A stretch of DNA of 64,000 bases from contig CAMUAR010000014.1 in assembly GCA_947086895.1 (NCBI GenBank), positions 1-64,000 on the forward strand. The letters are read 5' to 3'. The notes beneath the pieces were generated by a model. It was given only the letters and a program-made list of their open reading frames with translations. It made no database searches and was not told the origin of the DNA. Position 1 is the stretch's first letter. Every line of letters begins with the position of its first letter. This DNA comes from an uncultured Lachnospiraceae bacterium (GTDB lineage: Bacteria; Bacillota; Clostridia; Lachnospirales; Lachnospiraceae). Shown here one piece after another: positions 28,346 to 36,414 of the stretch. Both the position numbers and the translations under genes were made by a program.

Positions 28346-28415
28346 AAAAAAAGCCCTTCCAGATAATTTGCTGTATTCTGAACAAAAAACAAGAATACAT
28401 TGGAATGGCTTTTTT
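28346..28415. terminator. Long imperfect hairpin, bidirectional terminator
   Basis: AAAAAAGCCCTTCCA on the left pairs with TGGAATGGCTTTTTT on the right, with an inner TATTCT/AGAATA stem. A-runs and T-runs on both sides make it a terminator in either direction. It sits between the small secreted protein and the lipoprotein pair, so it may attenuate rather than fully stop the operon. Confidence 0.65.
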
Positions 28416-28420
28416 GATTG

Positions 28421-28840
28421 TTAGTTCTTCCTATCGCTAAGGTCGATTACCTGGTAGCCTTCTACCGAATGCGTGGAAGTCGCGCTTTTTGCGGTAGCGC
28501 CTGAGATGGAAACGGTTGCTGTTGCAACATACCTGTCAGAACCAGAACCATAGATATTGTTACTATAAGTTCCATTTGAATATTGAAATACAGCACTGAT
28601 TGTTGCAGAGTTCCTAGCTGGTTGCTGGGTAACTGTTTTTGCTGTTGCTGAACTTCCAGACAGTGTTAAAGTTGCACTCCATTCAACAGATCCGTACATG
28701 CCACTGGAACTTGCCCTTGTCAGAGGTATTTCCAAAACTCCGCTTTCACTTGCGGCGTCTGTCAGTACTCCTTTGCCTCCAACTGCCAGAACAGCAGCCA
28801 TTGCAAGCGCGAAAAGCTTTTTCCTATTTTTGTTTCTCAT
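28421..28840 (-). CDS. Small secreted protein
   Basis: A 139-aa product with a clear signal peptide (MRNKNRKKLFALAMAAVLAV..., probable cleavage after TDA or AAS). The mature domain is rich in Ser, Thr and Ala and looks beta-rich (YGSVEWSATLTLSGSS ... YVATATVSISGA). No family was recognised. ATG 28840 has GGAG at good spacing; the frame extending to 28957 has no ribosome site. A perfect sigma-A promoter lies upstream (28984-29012). It leads the minus-strand cluster of lipoproteins and ABC transporter, so it may be a secreted substrate or partner of that system; this is inference. Confidence 0.75.
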   Translation of the reverse strand: MRNKNRKKLFALAMAAVLAVGGKGVLTDAASESGVLEIPLTRASSSGMYGSVEWSATLTLSGSSATAKTVTQQPARNSATISAVFQYSNGTYSNNIYGSGSDRYVATATVSISGATAKSATSTHSVEGYQVIDLSDRKN

Positions 28841-28983
28841 ACAATTCTCCATTTCTGCGTTGCTTTTCTTCCATAAGCAAATTTGTGTCAAGCAACACAC
28901 AGACACAAATTGCGGCGTGAAAAATTTCTTTTTCCCAATATTTTTCTGACCGAACAATGTAAAATATTGTAGGAAACGACATT

Positions 28984-29012
28984 ATTATAATCTATTTTCT
29001 AAAAATTGTCAA
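28984..29012 (-). promoter_or_regulatory. Consensus sigma-A promoter
   Basis: On the minus strand TTGACA (29007-29012), exactly 17 nt, TATAAT (28984-28989). Both hexamers are perfect, so strong constitutive expression of the small secreted protein gene is expected. Confidence 0.88.
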
Positions 29013-29120
29013 TATATTTGGAAGAAAATTATAAATTTATTCTTATTTGACTGGAATTTTATTTGTTTTAAATAGTTCAAGTGTTTATTTTTTGATTATA
29101 CGTACAAAAAAAGAAAAAAC

Positions 29121-29154
29121 TTGCATTTGACAGAAAATTACAGTATGATAATTT
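29121..29154 (+). promoter_or_regulatory. Promoter for the phosphoesterase gene
   Basis: Two overlapping readings fit: TTGCAT-17-TATGAT (29121-29149) or TTGACA-16-TAATTT (29127-29154). The 477-bp gap from 28841 to 29317 holds this, the divergent promoter at 28984-29012, and nothing else clear. Confidence 0.45.
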
Positions 29155-29317
29155 TATTAAAAAGAATTCTGATCAAAATACCAGTGAGCGCAGGGCAGTG
29201 TTTCTTGATTGTTTGTAGGATAGATAACAAGTTTAAATGCATGAAAGAATAAGTTTATGCTGTCGGCAGACCGTGGGGGAAAGATTGAAATTTTTGATTT
29301 TGCGAATGGGAGAAAAA

Positions 29318-29869
29318 ATGGTATATTTTACAGCAGATCTGCATTTTTATCATAAAAATATTATTAAGAATACAAATCGCCCGTTTCAAGATGCTGATGA
29401 AATGAATCGAATTTTAATTCAAAAGTGGAATGAGCGAGTAAATTTTAATGATGATGTGTATATTCTCGGCGACGTTACCATGAGAGGACCTGAGATGGCA
29501 GCGGCGGTTTTGTACGCGCTAAAAGGAAAAAAACATTTGGTTCGCGGCAATCATGATGGTTTTGCAGACCGGGATAATTTTGATGTATCGCTTTTTGCCT
29601 CAATTCAAAATTATGCTGAAATTGTTGTTGATAATACAAAATTTATTTTGTTCCACTATCCTCTTTTGGAGTGGAATCAGGCGTATAAAGGTAGTATTAT
29701 GCTGCATGGGCATCAGCATAATCATGCAGATTATAATATTGAAAATCGCAGAAAAGGAATTTTGCGCTATGATGTTGGAGTCGATGCAAATGCTATGTCG
29801 CCAGTGAGCGCAAGAGAAATTATCTTGTTTTTTGAGGGGACAGTAAATTATTTTCAATCGCGCAGGTAA
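29318..29869 (+). CDS. Calcineurin-like metallophosphoesterase
   Basis: A 183-aa phosphoesterase. The metal-binding motifs appear in order: DLHFYHKNII near the N-terminus, GDVTMRG, RGNHD, HYPLLEW and HGHQHNH. This set matches the small bacterial phosphodiesterase group (YfcE-like); the substrate is unknown. The start is set at ATG 29318, where GGGAG lies 6 nt upstream. The ATG at 29237 and others upstream are not preceded by a ribosome site. It is followed within 20 bp by an unknown gene. Confidence 0.92.
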   Translation: MVYFTADLHFYHKNIIKNTNRPFQDADEMNRILIQKWNERVNFNDDVYILGDVTMRGPEMAAAVLYALKGKKHLVRGNHDGFADRDNFDVSLFASIQNYAEIVVDNTKFILFHYPLLEWNQAYKGSIMLHGHQHNHADYNIENRRKGILRYDVGVDANAMSPVSAREIILFFEGTVNYFQSRR

Positions 29870-29889
29870 AAAAAGTGAAGGGGGATGCT

Positions 29890-30903
29890 GTGAGACCGTC
29901 AGAGACAGAAGTTTATATTTTAAAATGTCTGGAAATTATGCCGGAGATTATTTTTTCAGAAGAATTTTTATTGCTGGATCACAAGCGTTTGGTTCCTGAA
30001 TTGCTGGGTTATTCCGATGACCCATTTCGGCGGATTATGCAGTATTATGATATTTTAAAAGGTGATTTTGGAAAAGGATTGGAAAGCCGCGTTGTGGCGA
30101 AGGAGGTATTTCGTCAGTATGGATGGAATTTTCAGTGCTGTGATGAAATCAATCCTTTTTATCCTGTTTTTGCGAGAGATCTTGTTGCGTATTCCAGCTT
30201 AAATCCTGGATTAAACCGCACGATTTATAAAAGTTTCAGCGAGGAGACAAGGAATTCAAAGTGTATGCTGTACAAGCAGGGAGAAACTGGAGAACTAAAA
30301 ATCTACACCAATGGCAGAATGCAGGAATGCAGCAGAAGAATGCTTGCAAGGGAGTATTTGGAGAAGAACAGTCTCCAGAGCTTTATTATAGATGAATATT
30401 ATTTTAAAGAGAAAGAACATGCCAACCGAAAGGAACTTGCCGGTCTGTGTCACTGCACGGCAAATTTTATGCCATGTCTGCCGCCCGTTGGGGATGAATT
30501 GTTATTTTCTGAGGTAAAGAGTACACTTCCTGATGTGAAAGATTTTTTCAATTTGATGGTTGATAAAATACAGTTGTGCATAAGGCGGAATATGGAGCTT
30601 ATCTGTACCGTGGATGGCAAGAAAAAAATTATTGATATTGTCCTGCTGCAAAAATGGCATGAGTGGCTTGTATTGCATCGGGAAGAGTATTGTCTTGAAG
30701 ATTATTATTTTGTGACAGAGAAAGATGGCAAAAAAGAAATCTGTGGTATTCCGCTGTTTGAAGGGCAGGCATTGGGACATGCGCTGCCAGACAAACAGGA
30801 TGCACGCGGGATGAACCAGTGTGTGAGAGAAATGATTCAAAGAATTCGGGCGCGGGCAGAAAGAATGCATGTTGCTAAGAAATCCAGTTCCCTTCTATTA
30901 TAA
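29890..30903 (+). CDS. Unrecognised 337-aa protein
   Basis: No family was recognised. The product is soluble, has no signal peptide and is rich in charged and aromatic residues. Notable segments are FYPVFARDLVAYSSLNPGLN, YTNGRMQECSRRMLAREYL and a cysteine pair, LCHCTANFMPC. I prefer the GTG at 29890, with AAGGGGG 8 nt upstream, over the GTG at 29875. It follows the phosphoesterase by 20 bp and probably shares its transcript. Its last 29 bp overlap the end of nagA on the other strand. Confidence 0.7.
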   Translation: MRPSETEVYILKCLEIMPEIIFSEEFLLLDHKRLVPELLGYSDDPFRRIMQYYDILKGDFGKGLESRVVAKEVFRQYGWNFQCCDEINPFYPVFARDLVAYSSLNPGLNRTIYKSFSEETRNSKCMLYKQGETGELKIYTNGRMQECSRRMLAREYLEKNSLQSFIIDEYYFKEKEHANRKELAGLCHCTANFMPCLPPVGDELLFSEVKSTLPDVKDFFNLMVDKIQLCIRRNMELICTVDGKKKIIDIVLLQKWHEWLVLHREEYCLEDYYFVTEKDGKKEICGIPLFEGQALGHALPDKQDARGMNQCVREMIQRIRARAERMHVAKKSSSLLL

Positions 30904-32236
30904 CATGTTCTAGGTTTAGTTCGCCATCTACAATCAGCAAGTCCGCTGTTCTGCCGCATGCGATGGATCCGATTTTGTCTGCCAGTCCAACTGCTTTTGC
31001 CGGAAGGATGGTGGCGGCACTGAGTGCTTGTTCCAGCGGTATACGAAAACGGACTGCGTTTTTTACCGCGTCAAACAATGTGATTGTGGAACCTGCAAGA
31101 GTACCGTCGGAAAGATATGCTTTTCCATTTTTTACTTCGATTGGAAGCCCTCCTGCCGTGTAGCTCCCATCCGAAAGACCCGTTGGATTGATTGAGTCCG
31201 ATATTAAAATGATGCGTTCCGGCATTGCAGAAAACATCATATGGATAACCGCTGGATGAATATGAATACCGTCGCTTATTATTTCAGCGTTTAGTCCAAA
31301 TTCAAAAGCGGCGCCGATCACTCCCGGTTCGCGGTGCAGAAGCGGATTCATGGCATTGAACAGATGTGTAACGTGGGAAGCGCCGGCTTTTGCAGCAGCT
31401 TTAGCAGTTTTATAATTACATCCGGTATGAGCGATGGAAATCGTAAATTGCTCTTTATTGTTTTGAATAAAATCAATCGCTCCCGGCAGCGAAGGATCAA
31501 GGTCAAGCAGACGAATTGTGCCGCCAGACAAAGATTGATATTGGTCGATAAGTTTTTGTGAGATTGGGCGCAGGTATTTTTCATCATGCGCGCCCTTTTT
31601 TTCTATGCCAAAGAATGGTCCTTCCAGATGAATACCCTGAATTTTTGCGCCGCCGATATATTTGTCGGTCTGTATTTTTATGGTCTGCCGAAGATCCTCC
31701 ATTGCCTGTGCAAGCTGATTCTCCTCGTTTGTCATTGCTGTGGCAAGAATTGAAGTTACGCCGTGTTTTGCATAAAACACACACATTTCTAACATTTGTG
31801 TTGGATTTAATTTTGAAAAATCGTAGCCAAGACAGCCATGTGTATGAATATCAAACAGACCAGGCCATACCATTTTTCCTGTGCAGTCAAAAATCTGTTC
31901 GCCGTTTTCAGAATAAATTGCTGGCGGATTGTTTGAATCAAGTTTCTGACTTGCATTGACAGTATCAAAATTTCGCTGATTGTTTAAATTGAATTTCTTG
32001 TTTGCATTGACGTGATCAAAATTTCGCTGATTGTTTAAATTGAATTTCTCGTTTGCATTGACGTGATCAAAATTTCGCGGATCGTTTAAACGGAGTTTCT
32101 GATTTGTATTATGATTAGAAATCTGCTTATTGTCCAAACAATATTTTTTTATATCAATAATTTTTCCATTTTGAATCGTAATATCCGCCGTGTAGAATTT
32201 CCCGTCAAGAAAGGTGGAAGCATTTTTTAATAACAT
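30875..32236 (-). CDS. nagA: N-acetylglucosamine-6-phosphate deacetylase with a repeat insert
   Basis: A 453-aa enzyme that converts GlcNAc-6-P to GlcN-6-P and acetate. Metal and active-site motifs are DIHTHG, LEGPFF, HTGCNY, HLFNAMN and ISDSINPTG. Usual length is about 380 aa. The excess is an insert of about 65-70 residues near the N-terminus (about residues 37-105), made of 17-residue repeats of the type FNLNNQRNFDHVNAN. The insert lies between the first beta-strand region and the DIHTHG motif. It is encoded by a 51-bp tandem repeat (31924-32127). nagB precedes nagA by 42 bp. The two genes feed amino-sugar carbon into glycolysis. Confidence 0.95.
   Translation of the reverse strand: MLLKNASTFLDGKFYTADITIQNGKIIDIKKYCLDNKQISNHNTNQKLRLNDPRNFDHVNANEKFNLNNQRNFDHVNANKKFNLNNQRNFDTVNASQKLDSNNPPAIYSENGEQIFDCTGKMVWPGLFDIHTHGCLGYDFSKLNPTQMLEMCVFYAKHGVTSILATAMTNEENQLAQAMEDLRQTIKIQTDKYIGGAKIQGIHLEGPFFGIEKKGAHDEKYLRPISQKLIDQYQSLSGGTIRLLDLDPSLPGAIDFIQNNKEQFTISIAHTGCNYKTAKAAAKAGASHVTHLFNAMNPLLHREPGVIGAAFEFGLNAEIISDGIHIHPAVIHMMFSAMPERIILISDSINPTGLSDGSYTAGGLPIEVKNGKAYLSDGTLAGSTITLFDAVKNAVRFRIPLEQALSAATILPAKAVGLADKIGSIACGRTADLLIVDGELNLEHVIIEGNWIS
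31924..32127. repeat. 51-bp tandem repeat inside nagA, four units
   Basis: Units start at 31924, 31975, 32026 and 32077. Units 2 and 3 differ at one position; unit 1 and especially unit 4 are diverged. The period is 51 bp, a multiple of 3, so copy changes keep the reading frame. It encodes an Asn-rich 17-residue repeat. Confidence 0.92.
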
Positions 32237-32278
32237 AATATTCTCTCAATATAGTATTTGCCGAAAACTTGCAGTGAA

Positions 32279-33028
32279 TCAGCAAGAACTTTCCTTGTTT
32301 TTCGAGGAGGAAGCGTTAGCTTCATAACAATAAATTACAGTAAGATCTGGATGGAGCTGTAAAATAGATGCAGGAACGAACGGGGTAACTGGACCATACA
32401 GCGCTTTTTCTAAAATATTTTGTTTGTCCGAACCGTTAGCGATAAGGAGGATTTTTTTTGCCTGCATAATGGTTTTGATGCCCATCGTGATTGCATGGGT
32501 TGGAACGTCGTCGATGCTGTGAAAAAAACGGGCGTTTGCCTGAATGGTGGAATTGTTAAGTGCGACAAGATGCGTGCATTTTTCAAAAGCGTCGCCAGGT
32601 TCGTTAAACCCAATATGTCCGTTATGACCAATGCCAAGAAGCTGCAAATCAATTCCGCCAGCATCGGAAATCAAAGTTTCGTAGCGAGTGCATTCTGCTT
32701 CCATATCTGCCGCTTTTCCATTTGGAATATGAAGACTAGTTGGAGCAGCATTAATATAGGAAAAGAAATGGTCATCCATAAAATGTCGGTAGCTCTGTAC
32801 ATCTTCTTTGCCGAGACCGACATATTCATCTAAGTTAAATGTTGTTATTTTCGAAAAGTCAATATCACCTTTTTTGTACCAATCAACAAGCTGCTGATAA
32901 GTGCCGATTGGAGTGGAACCCGTTGCGAGTCCCAGCACACTGCGCTCATTTAAGATAACCTGCGCAGAGATGATATTTGCCGCTTTGTGGCTTAGATCTG
33001 TATAATTGGAAGCTTGGATAATTTTCAT
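32279..33028 (-). CDS. nagB: Glucosamine-6-phosphate deaminase
   Basis: A 249-aa enzyme that converts GlcN-6-P to fructose-6-P and ammonia. Family motifs include LGLATGSTPIGTYQQL, TFNLDEYVGL, LLGIGHNGHIGFNEPG and the C-terminal GPVTPFVPASILQLHPD. The start MKIIQASNY at 33028 matches the family. The open frame continues upstream to 33202 without a stop, but that part is not conserved in NagB as I know it and has no ribosome site. The ribosome site for 33028 is weak. It is the first gene of the nagB-nagA unit. Confidence 0.94.
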   Translation of the reverse strand: MKIIQASNYTDLSHKAANIISAQVILNERSVLGLATGSTPIGTYQQLVDWYKKGDIDFSKITTFNLDEYVGLGKEDVQSYRHFMDDHFFSYINAAPTSLHIPNGKAADMEAECTRYETLISDAGGIDLQLLGIGHNGHIGFNEPGDAFEKCTHLVALNNSTIQANARFFHSIDDVPTHAITMGIKTIMQAKKILLIANGSDKQNILEKALYGPVTPFVPASILQLHPDLTVIYCYEANASSSKNKESSC

Positions 33029-33440
33029 AAAATTTGGCAGGAGCAAACCCAGGTTCGGCTGTTTTTTCGAAAATGTTGATGAAAGTATTTCCTTCGTCGA
33101 ACTTATATTTACTGCAAATTGCAGCTCTTTGTAGACAGGACTTACTTTTGTCGAAAAATTTAAAAGAAGTGATTCATACAATAACAAACAGTCGCCACAC
33201 AACTTTTGAACATTAAGGCGGCGGCTGTTTAAAAATAAAATACACGAGTTTTTTAGTTAAATATATTTTTTATAAGTGTTTTTCAAAAGGTTTGCTGCAG
33301 TATTAAATTATAACGATCACTTCTTCAAAAATGGGAAAGCACCGTTCTCCTTGTATGATAAAGTAGTAGTGTTTATCGTCCCTCTCCAAGGACTGTGTGC
33401 TATTTGGTTTCGGCAATTACGAAACTTATTTTTTTTATTT
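33029..33440 (-). promoter_or_regulatory. nagB leader with possible promoter and hairpin
   Basis: On the minus strand a possible promoter TTGAAA-17-TATTTA lies at 33258-33286. Downstream is a leader hairpin whose arms AAACAG and CTGTTT extend to about 10 of 11 paired bases (about 33188-33232). Past it the nagB frame stays open for 58 codons before the accepted start. The leader is long and structured and might carry regulation; no known riboswitch pattern was seen. Confidence 0.35.
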
Positions 33441-34238
33441 TTAAGCCTTGCCAGCCACTGTGCCGTACACTTCAATCTGGCTTAATGCCGGGAATGGAGA
33501 TGGGTCGTCCGCCTTGATCAAACGGCAGAACGTCAGGCTTGTAATCTCACGGGACGAAAAGGTAAGATTATGGGCGCGCGTACTTTTTTCGAGGGAAAAA
33601 GTTTCGCTGCTGCCGTCGGAAAAATCAATGCTGACTTCTCTCCACCAGTTGTCGTGTGGAAAATCGGCGCGCGTGTAAAGTATAATTTTATCTGTGATAA
33701 TTTTTCTGCCGAAATCGATGGTCATTGCAGCGTCGTCCTGGCGGTTGATGCCCCAGGATTCGTAAGGCCATTCGCCGTGCGAGAGATTTGCGCGCACACC
33801 GTCAATCGCATTTTTGGCGGCAAAAACCGATTCGCCGCGCGTTTCAACATTTGCAGTTGCGTGGGGATAGCACGGTACATCGCGGTGCTGGTCCGCCGGG
33901 TTTAAGGCGAGATTGCGGTACGCTGCCACTTCGTCCGGTCGTGCGGTTTGGACATAGAGATAATGGAGACTGCCGGAAAATACTTTTGGTGAATAGCTGA
34001 TGCGTTTTTCGCCAAAAGGAATTAAGTATGAAACATCATCCGTAATGTAAACAAAGGAAACGCCAAGCGCATCGTCTACCTGCCAGTTTAAATGAATGTT
34101 TTTTTCAGAAGAGAGCAGTACAATCTGGTCACCTTCTTCATAAGTGCGCGATACAACAAGATCCGTAAAATCTTCTCCTGTGCTTTCTGTTATAATATTA
34201 TTATTTTTGTCAATAATCCTTAAAGTTAATATGCTCAT
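33441..34238 (-). CDS. Discoidin (F5/8 type C)-like protein
   Basis: A 265-aa protein without signal peptide. The C-terminal half (about residues 105-262) has the galactose-binding-like pattern of F5/8C domains: ALNPADQHRDVPCYPHATAN, AKNAIDG, ESWGINRQDDAAMTIDFGR, ITDKIILYTRADFPHDNWW and a final ALSQIEVYG strand. The N-terminal half looks like a separate beta domain. Related clostridial proteins accompany carbohydrate metabolism, but binding partners are unknown. The ribosome site GGAGG is at good spacing. It stands alone between nagB and a palindromic repeat. Confidence 0.75.
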   Translation of the reverse strand: MSILTLRIIDKNNNIITESTGEDFTDLVVSRTYEEGDQIVLLSSEKNIHLNWQVDDALGVSFVYITDDVSYLIPFGEKRISYSPKVFSGSLHYLYVQTARPDEVAAYRNLALNPADQHRDVPCYPHATANVETRGESVFAAKNAIDGVRANLSHGEWPYESWGINRQDDAAMTIDFGRKIITDKIILYTRADFPHDNWWREVSIDFSDGSSETFSLEKSTRAHNLTFSSREITSLTFCRLIKADDPSPFPALSQIEVYGTVAGKA

Positions 34239-34317
34239 AATTATCCTCCATTTTGTGTTGCTTTGTTATTTACATTCTCTGAAACAAATTGTGTACATTT
34301 TCCAATCATATGGCGCA

Positions 34318-34456
34318 GGTATAATATCTACCGATATTATACCATGTTTTTCAAACATGGTACTCTCCGAGGGATGCGCACGATTCGCCAAAGTATTTGT
34401 CCTCCCGTTGGTCGGACGCAAATCGGCGCTGGTATAATATCTACCGATATTATACC
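34318..34456 (-). repeat. Dispersed palindromic repeat, copy 2 (complete)
   Basis: Two 11-bp-stem hairpins (34318-34343 and 34431-34456) with loop GGTA (read on the minus strand) flank an 87-bp spacer. The hairpins start 113 bp apart. The spacer has its own inverted repeats and matches copy 1 (gcgccgat, gcgtccgac, gcgaatc, gcgcatccctcggagagtaccatg), here in the opposite orientation. It lies between the discoidin-like gene and the uracil permease gene. Confidence 0.85.
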
Positions 34457-34878
34457 AGAAATTAGGAGAGTGTAAATAGTTTTCTATGGGTATATTGTGT
34501 TTATGGACTGCATGGCAAAACGCATAGAGGAATGCTGTACAGAATGGCTTTTTGCTTGTCGCAATTTGAGAGAAAAAGGTTTACAAAATCTTTCCTCTGT
34601 GTTACCATTCTACTTGGCAAAAGTAGTTCGACCAAATTGGTTTAAACTACTTTTTCTATGCGCGGGCGCGGCAAAATGATTATGACAAGGAGCAGATTTA
34701 TGCTGTTGCTGAAAGCAAAATAAAGAAATTTTTCTGATTTCAGGGACAGCAGAAAATGCAATTTGGTATCTTGTCGCTGCCGGATAAAAATGAAACCAGA
34801 AGGGCGTTGTAAATTTGTGTCTGCACTTTGACACAGATTGCTTATGCGGGAAAAATAACGCAGAAAGGGAAAAGTTTT
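34457..34878 (+). other. uraA leader region with hairpins
   Basis: This 420-bp stretch has no gene. It holds the hairpin AGTAGTT ... AACTACT with T-tract (34622-34656), a small TGTGTC/GACACA hairpin just before the permease, and the sequence atgcgcgggcgcgg after the T-tract. A premature terminator in front of a uracil permease would suit PyrR-type attenuation, but no PyrR anti-antiterminator could be recognised. Confidence 0.35.
34622..34656 (+). terminator. Hairpin with T-tract upstream of the uracil permease
   Basis: The stem AGTAGTT (34622-34628) pairs with AACTACT (34645-34651), with an inner ACCAA/TTGGT stem, then TTTTTC. It is either the terminator of an upstream transcript or an attenuator. 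Confidence 0.6.
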
Positions 34879-36243
34879 ATGAAGCTGATTTATGATGTTG
34901 AGGATAAGCCAAAATTTGGAGCTTTGGTAGTGTTTGCGATTCAGCAGCTTTTGGCGATTATGGCGGCGACGCTCGTTGTGCCAATGATTGTCGGACACAA
35001 TATGAGTTCTGCGGCAGCGCTGTTTGGCGCAGGTGTCGGCACGTTGGTCTATGTGTTGTTTACAAGGAAAAAAAGCCCTGTATTTTTGGGATCATCGTTT
35101 GCTTTTATCAATTCGATGAGCGCGGCGTTTGCAGGCGGCGTATCGATGTCGCTCGGATATCTCGGTTTGATTGCAGGCGCGGTTTTTGCCGGGCTTGTGT
35201 ATGTTGTAATTGCTTTTGTAGTAAAGCTGGTTGGGGTGAACTGGATCAACAAGCTGATGCCTGCGGTTGTGATTGGTCCAACTGTGGCGATTATCGGACT
35301 TTCTCTGGCGGGAAATGCAGTTGGAGATCTGACAAGCGGCGGTGTGAAGGATGCAGCAGGAGTGTCCGTTGCCACCCGGTCTGTCGCTGTTTTGTGCGGG
35401 CTTGTAACTTTGGCTGTAACGATGTTATGTTCGACTTACGGGAAGAAAATGGCAAGACTGATTCCGTTTATCTGCGGTATCCTTGCAGGTTATGGGGTTT
35501 CTGTTCTATTTACCATAATCGGGAATGCCGCTGGGATTGACTCGTTGAAAGTGCTTAATTTTGAGCCGTTCGAAAAACTTGTTGAGGGCGGCGTCGGGCT
35601 AAAGACATTTTTCCAGATACCGGATTTTACTTTTTTTACAGCAAAAGATGGTTTTGGTGAACTTTCAGCTTCCTATCTTGCGACAGTTGCAGTCGCGTAT
35701 ATTCCTGTTGCGTTTGTGGTGTTTGCGGAACACATTGCCGACCATAAAAATATTTCTTCTGTGATTGAGCGTGATCTTTTGGAGAAGCCAGGTCTTCACC
35801 GGACGCTGCTTGGAGATGGCGTTGGTTCGATGGTTGGCGCGCTGTTTGGAGGCTGTCCGAATACGACCTACGGCGAATCGGTAGGGTGCGTGGCAATTAC
35901 GAGAAATGCTTCCATCTATACGATTCTTTCTGCCGCGGTCGGAGCGATACTGATTTCCTTTCTCTCGCCGTTTATCGCGTTCGTCAATTCTATTCCGCCG
36001 TGCGTAATGGGCGGTGTGTGTATGGCGCTGTATGGATTTATCGCGGTGTCCGGTCTGAAAATGGTTCAGCAGATTGATCTTGGAAAGAACAAGAATTTGT
36101 TTGTTGTATCGGTTATTTTGATTACAGGAATCGGCGGGCTTACGCTGGAATTTGGAAAGATTCGAATTACCTCCGTGGCATGTGCGCTTATTTTGGGAAT
36201 TCTGGCAAATTTAATGTTAAAGAATGCGCCGGAAGAAGTATAA
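34879..36243 (+). CDS. uraA: NCS2-family uracil/nucleobase permease
   Basis: A 454-aa inner-membrane proton symporter with about fourteen hydrophobic segments. Family features are the N-terminal QQLLAIMAATLVVPMIVG, the FLGSSFAFI half-helix and the substrate motif near GCPNTTYGESVG together with FAEHIADH. The FAEH and TYGE positions agree with uracil permeases rather than xanthine permeases. The start ATG 34879 has AAAGGGA. It may be regulated by a leader hairpin upstream. It is followed by the DUF1846 gene 171 bp away. Confidence 0.92.
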   Translation: MKLIYDVEDKPKFGALVVFAIQQLLAIMAATLVVPMIVGHNMSSAAALFGAGVGTLVYVLFTRKKSPVFLGSSFAFINSMSAAFAGGVSMSLGYLGLIAGAVFAGLVYVVIAFVVKLVGVNWINKLMPAVVIGPTVAIIGLSLAGNAVGDLTSGGVKDAAGVSVATRSVAVLCGLVTLAVTMLCSTYGKKMARLIPFICGILAGYGVSVLFTIIGNAAGIDSLKVLNFEPFEKLVEGGVGLKTFFQIPDFTFFTAKDGFGELSASYLATVAVAYIPVAFVVFAEHIADHKNISSVIERDLLEKPGLHRTLLGDGVGSMVGALFGGCPNTTYGESVGCVAITRNASIYTILSAAVGAILISFLSPFIAFVNSIPPCVMGGVCMALYGFIAVSGLKMVQQIDLGKNKNLFVVSVILITGIGGLTLEFGKIRITSVACALILGILANLMLKNAPEEV

Positions 36244-36356
36244 AGAAATTTGTACAAGGGATTGGAAAAGCACTTGATTGCAGATAACTGGAAGTGTAAG
36301 AAGAGTGCAGGATTTAAAAAATTTCTTGTAATTACGCAGGGGATTCGTCAGCATAG

Positions 36357-36414
36357 AAAGGAGGACGGCACTCCCGCCACCAAAAGCAGTGGGTTTTTGT
36401 GCCTGTAAAAATTT
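36357..36414 (+). promoter_or_regulatory. Ribosome site separated from the start codon by a hairpin
   Basis: The strong site AAAGGAGG (36357-36364) lies 50 nt before ATG 36415, too far for normal use. Between them, 36367-36403 can fold as GGCAC ... GTGCC with inner CCAC ... GTGG. Folding would leave about 13 nt between site and start codon. No other start codon is suitably placed near AAAGGAGG. Confidence 0.4.

Noticed and set aside
33029..33202. 58-codon N-terminal extension of nagB
   Set aside because: Open frame but no ribosome site; family members begin at MKII, so it is treated as leader.
34457..34878. Purine riboswitch or PyrR site before the uracil permease
   Set aside because: A terminator-like hairpin exists, but none of the conserved aptamer or PyrR-binding sequences could be identified by eye.
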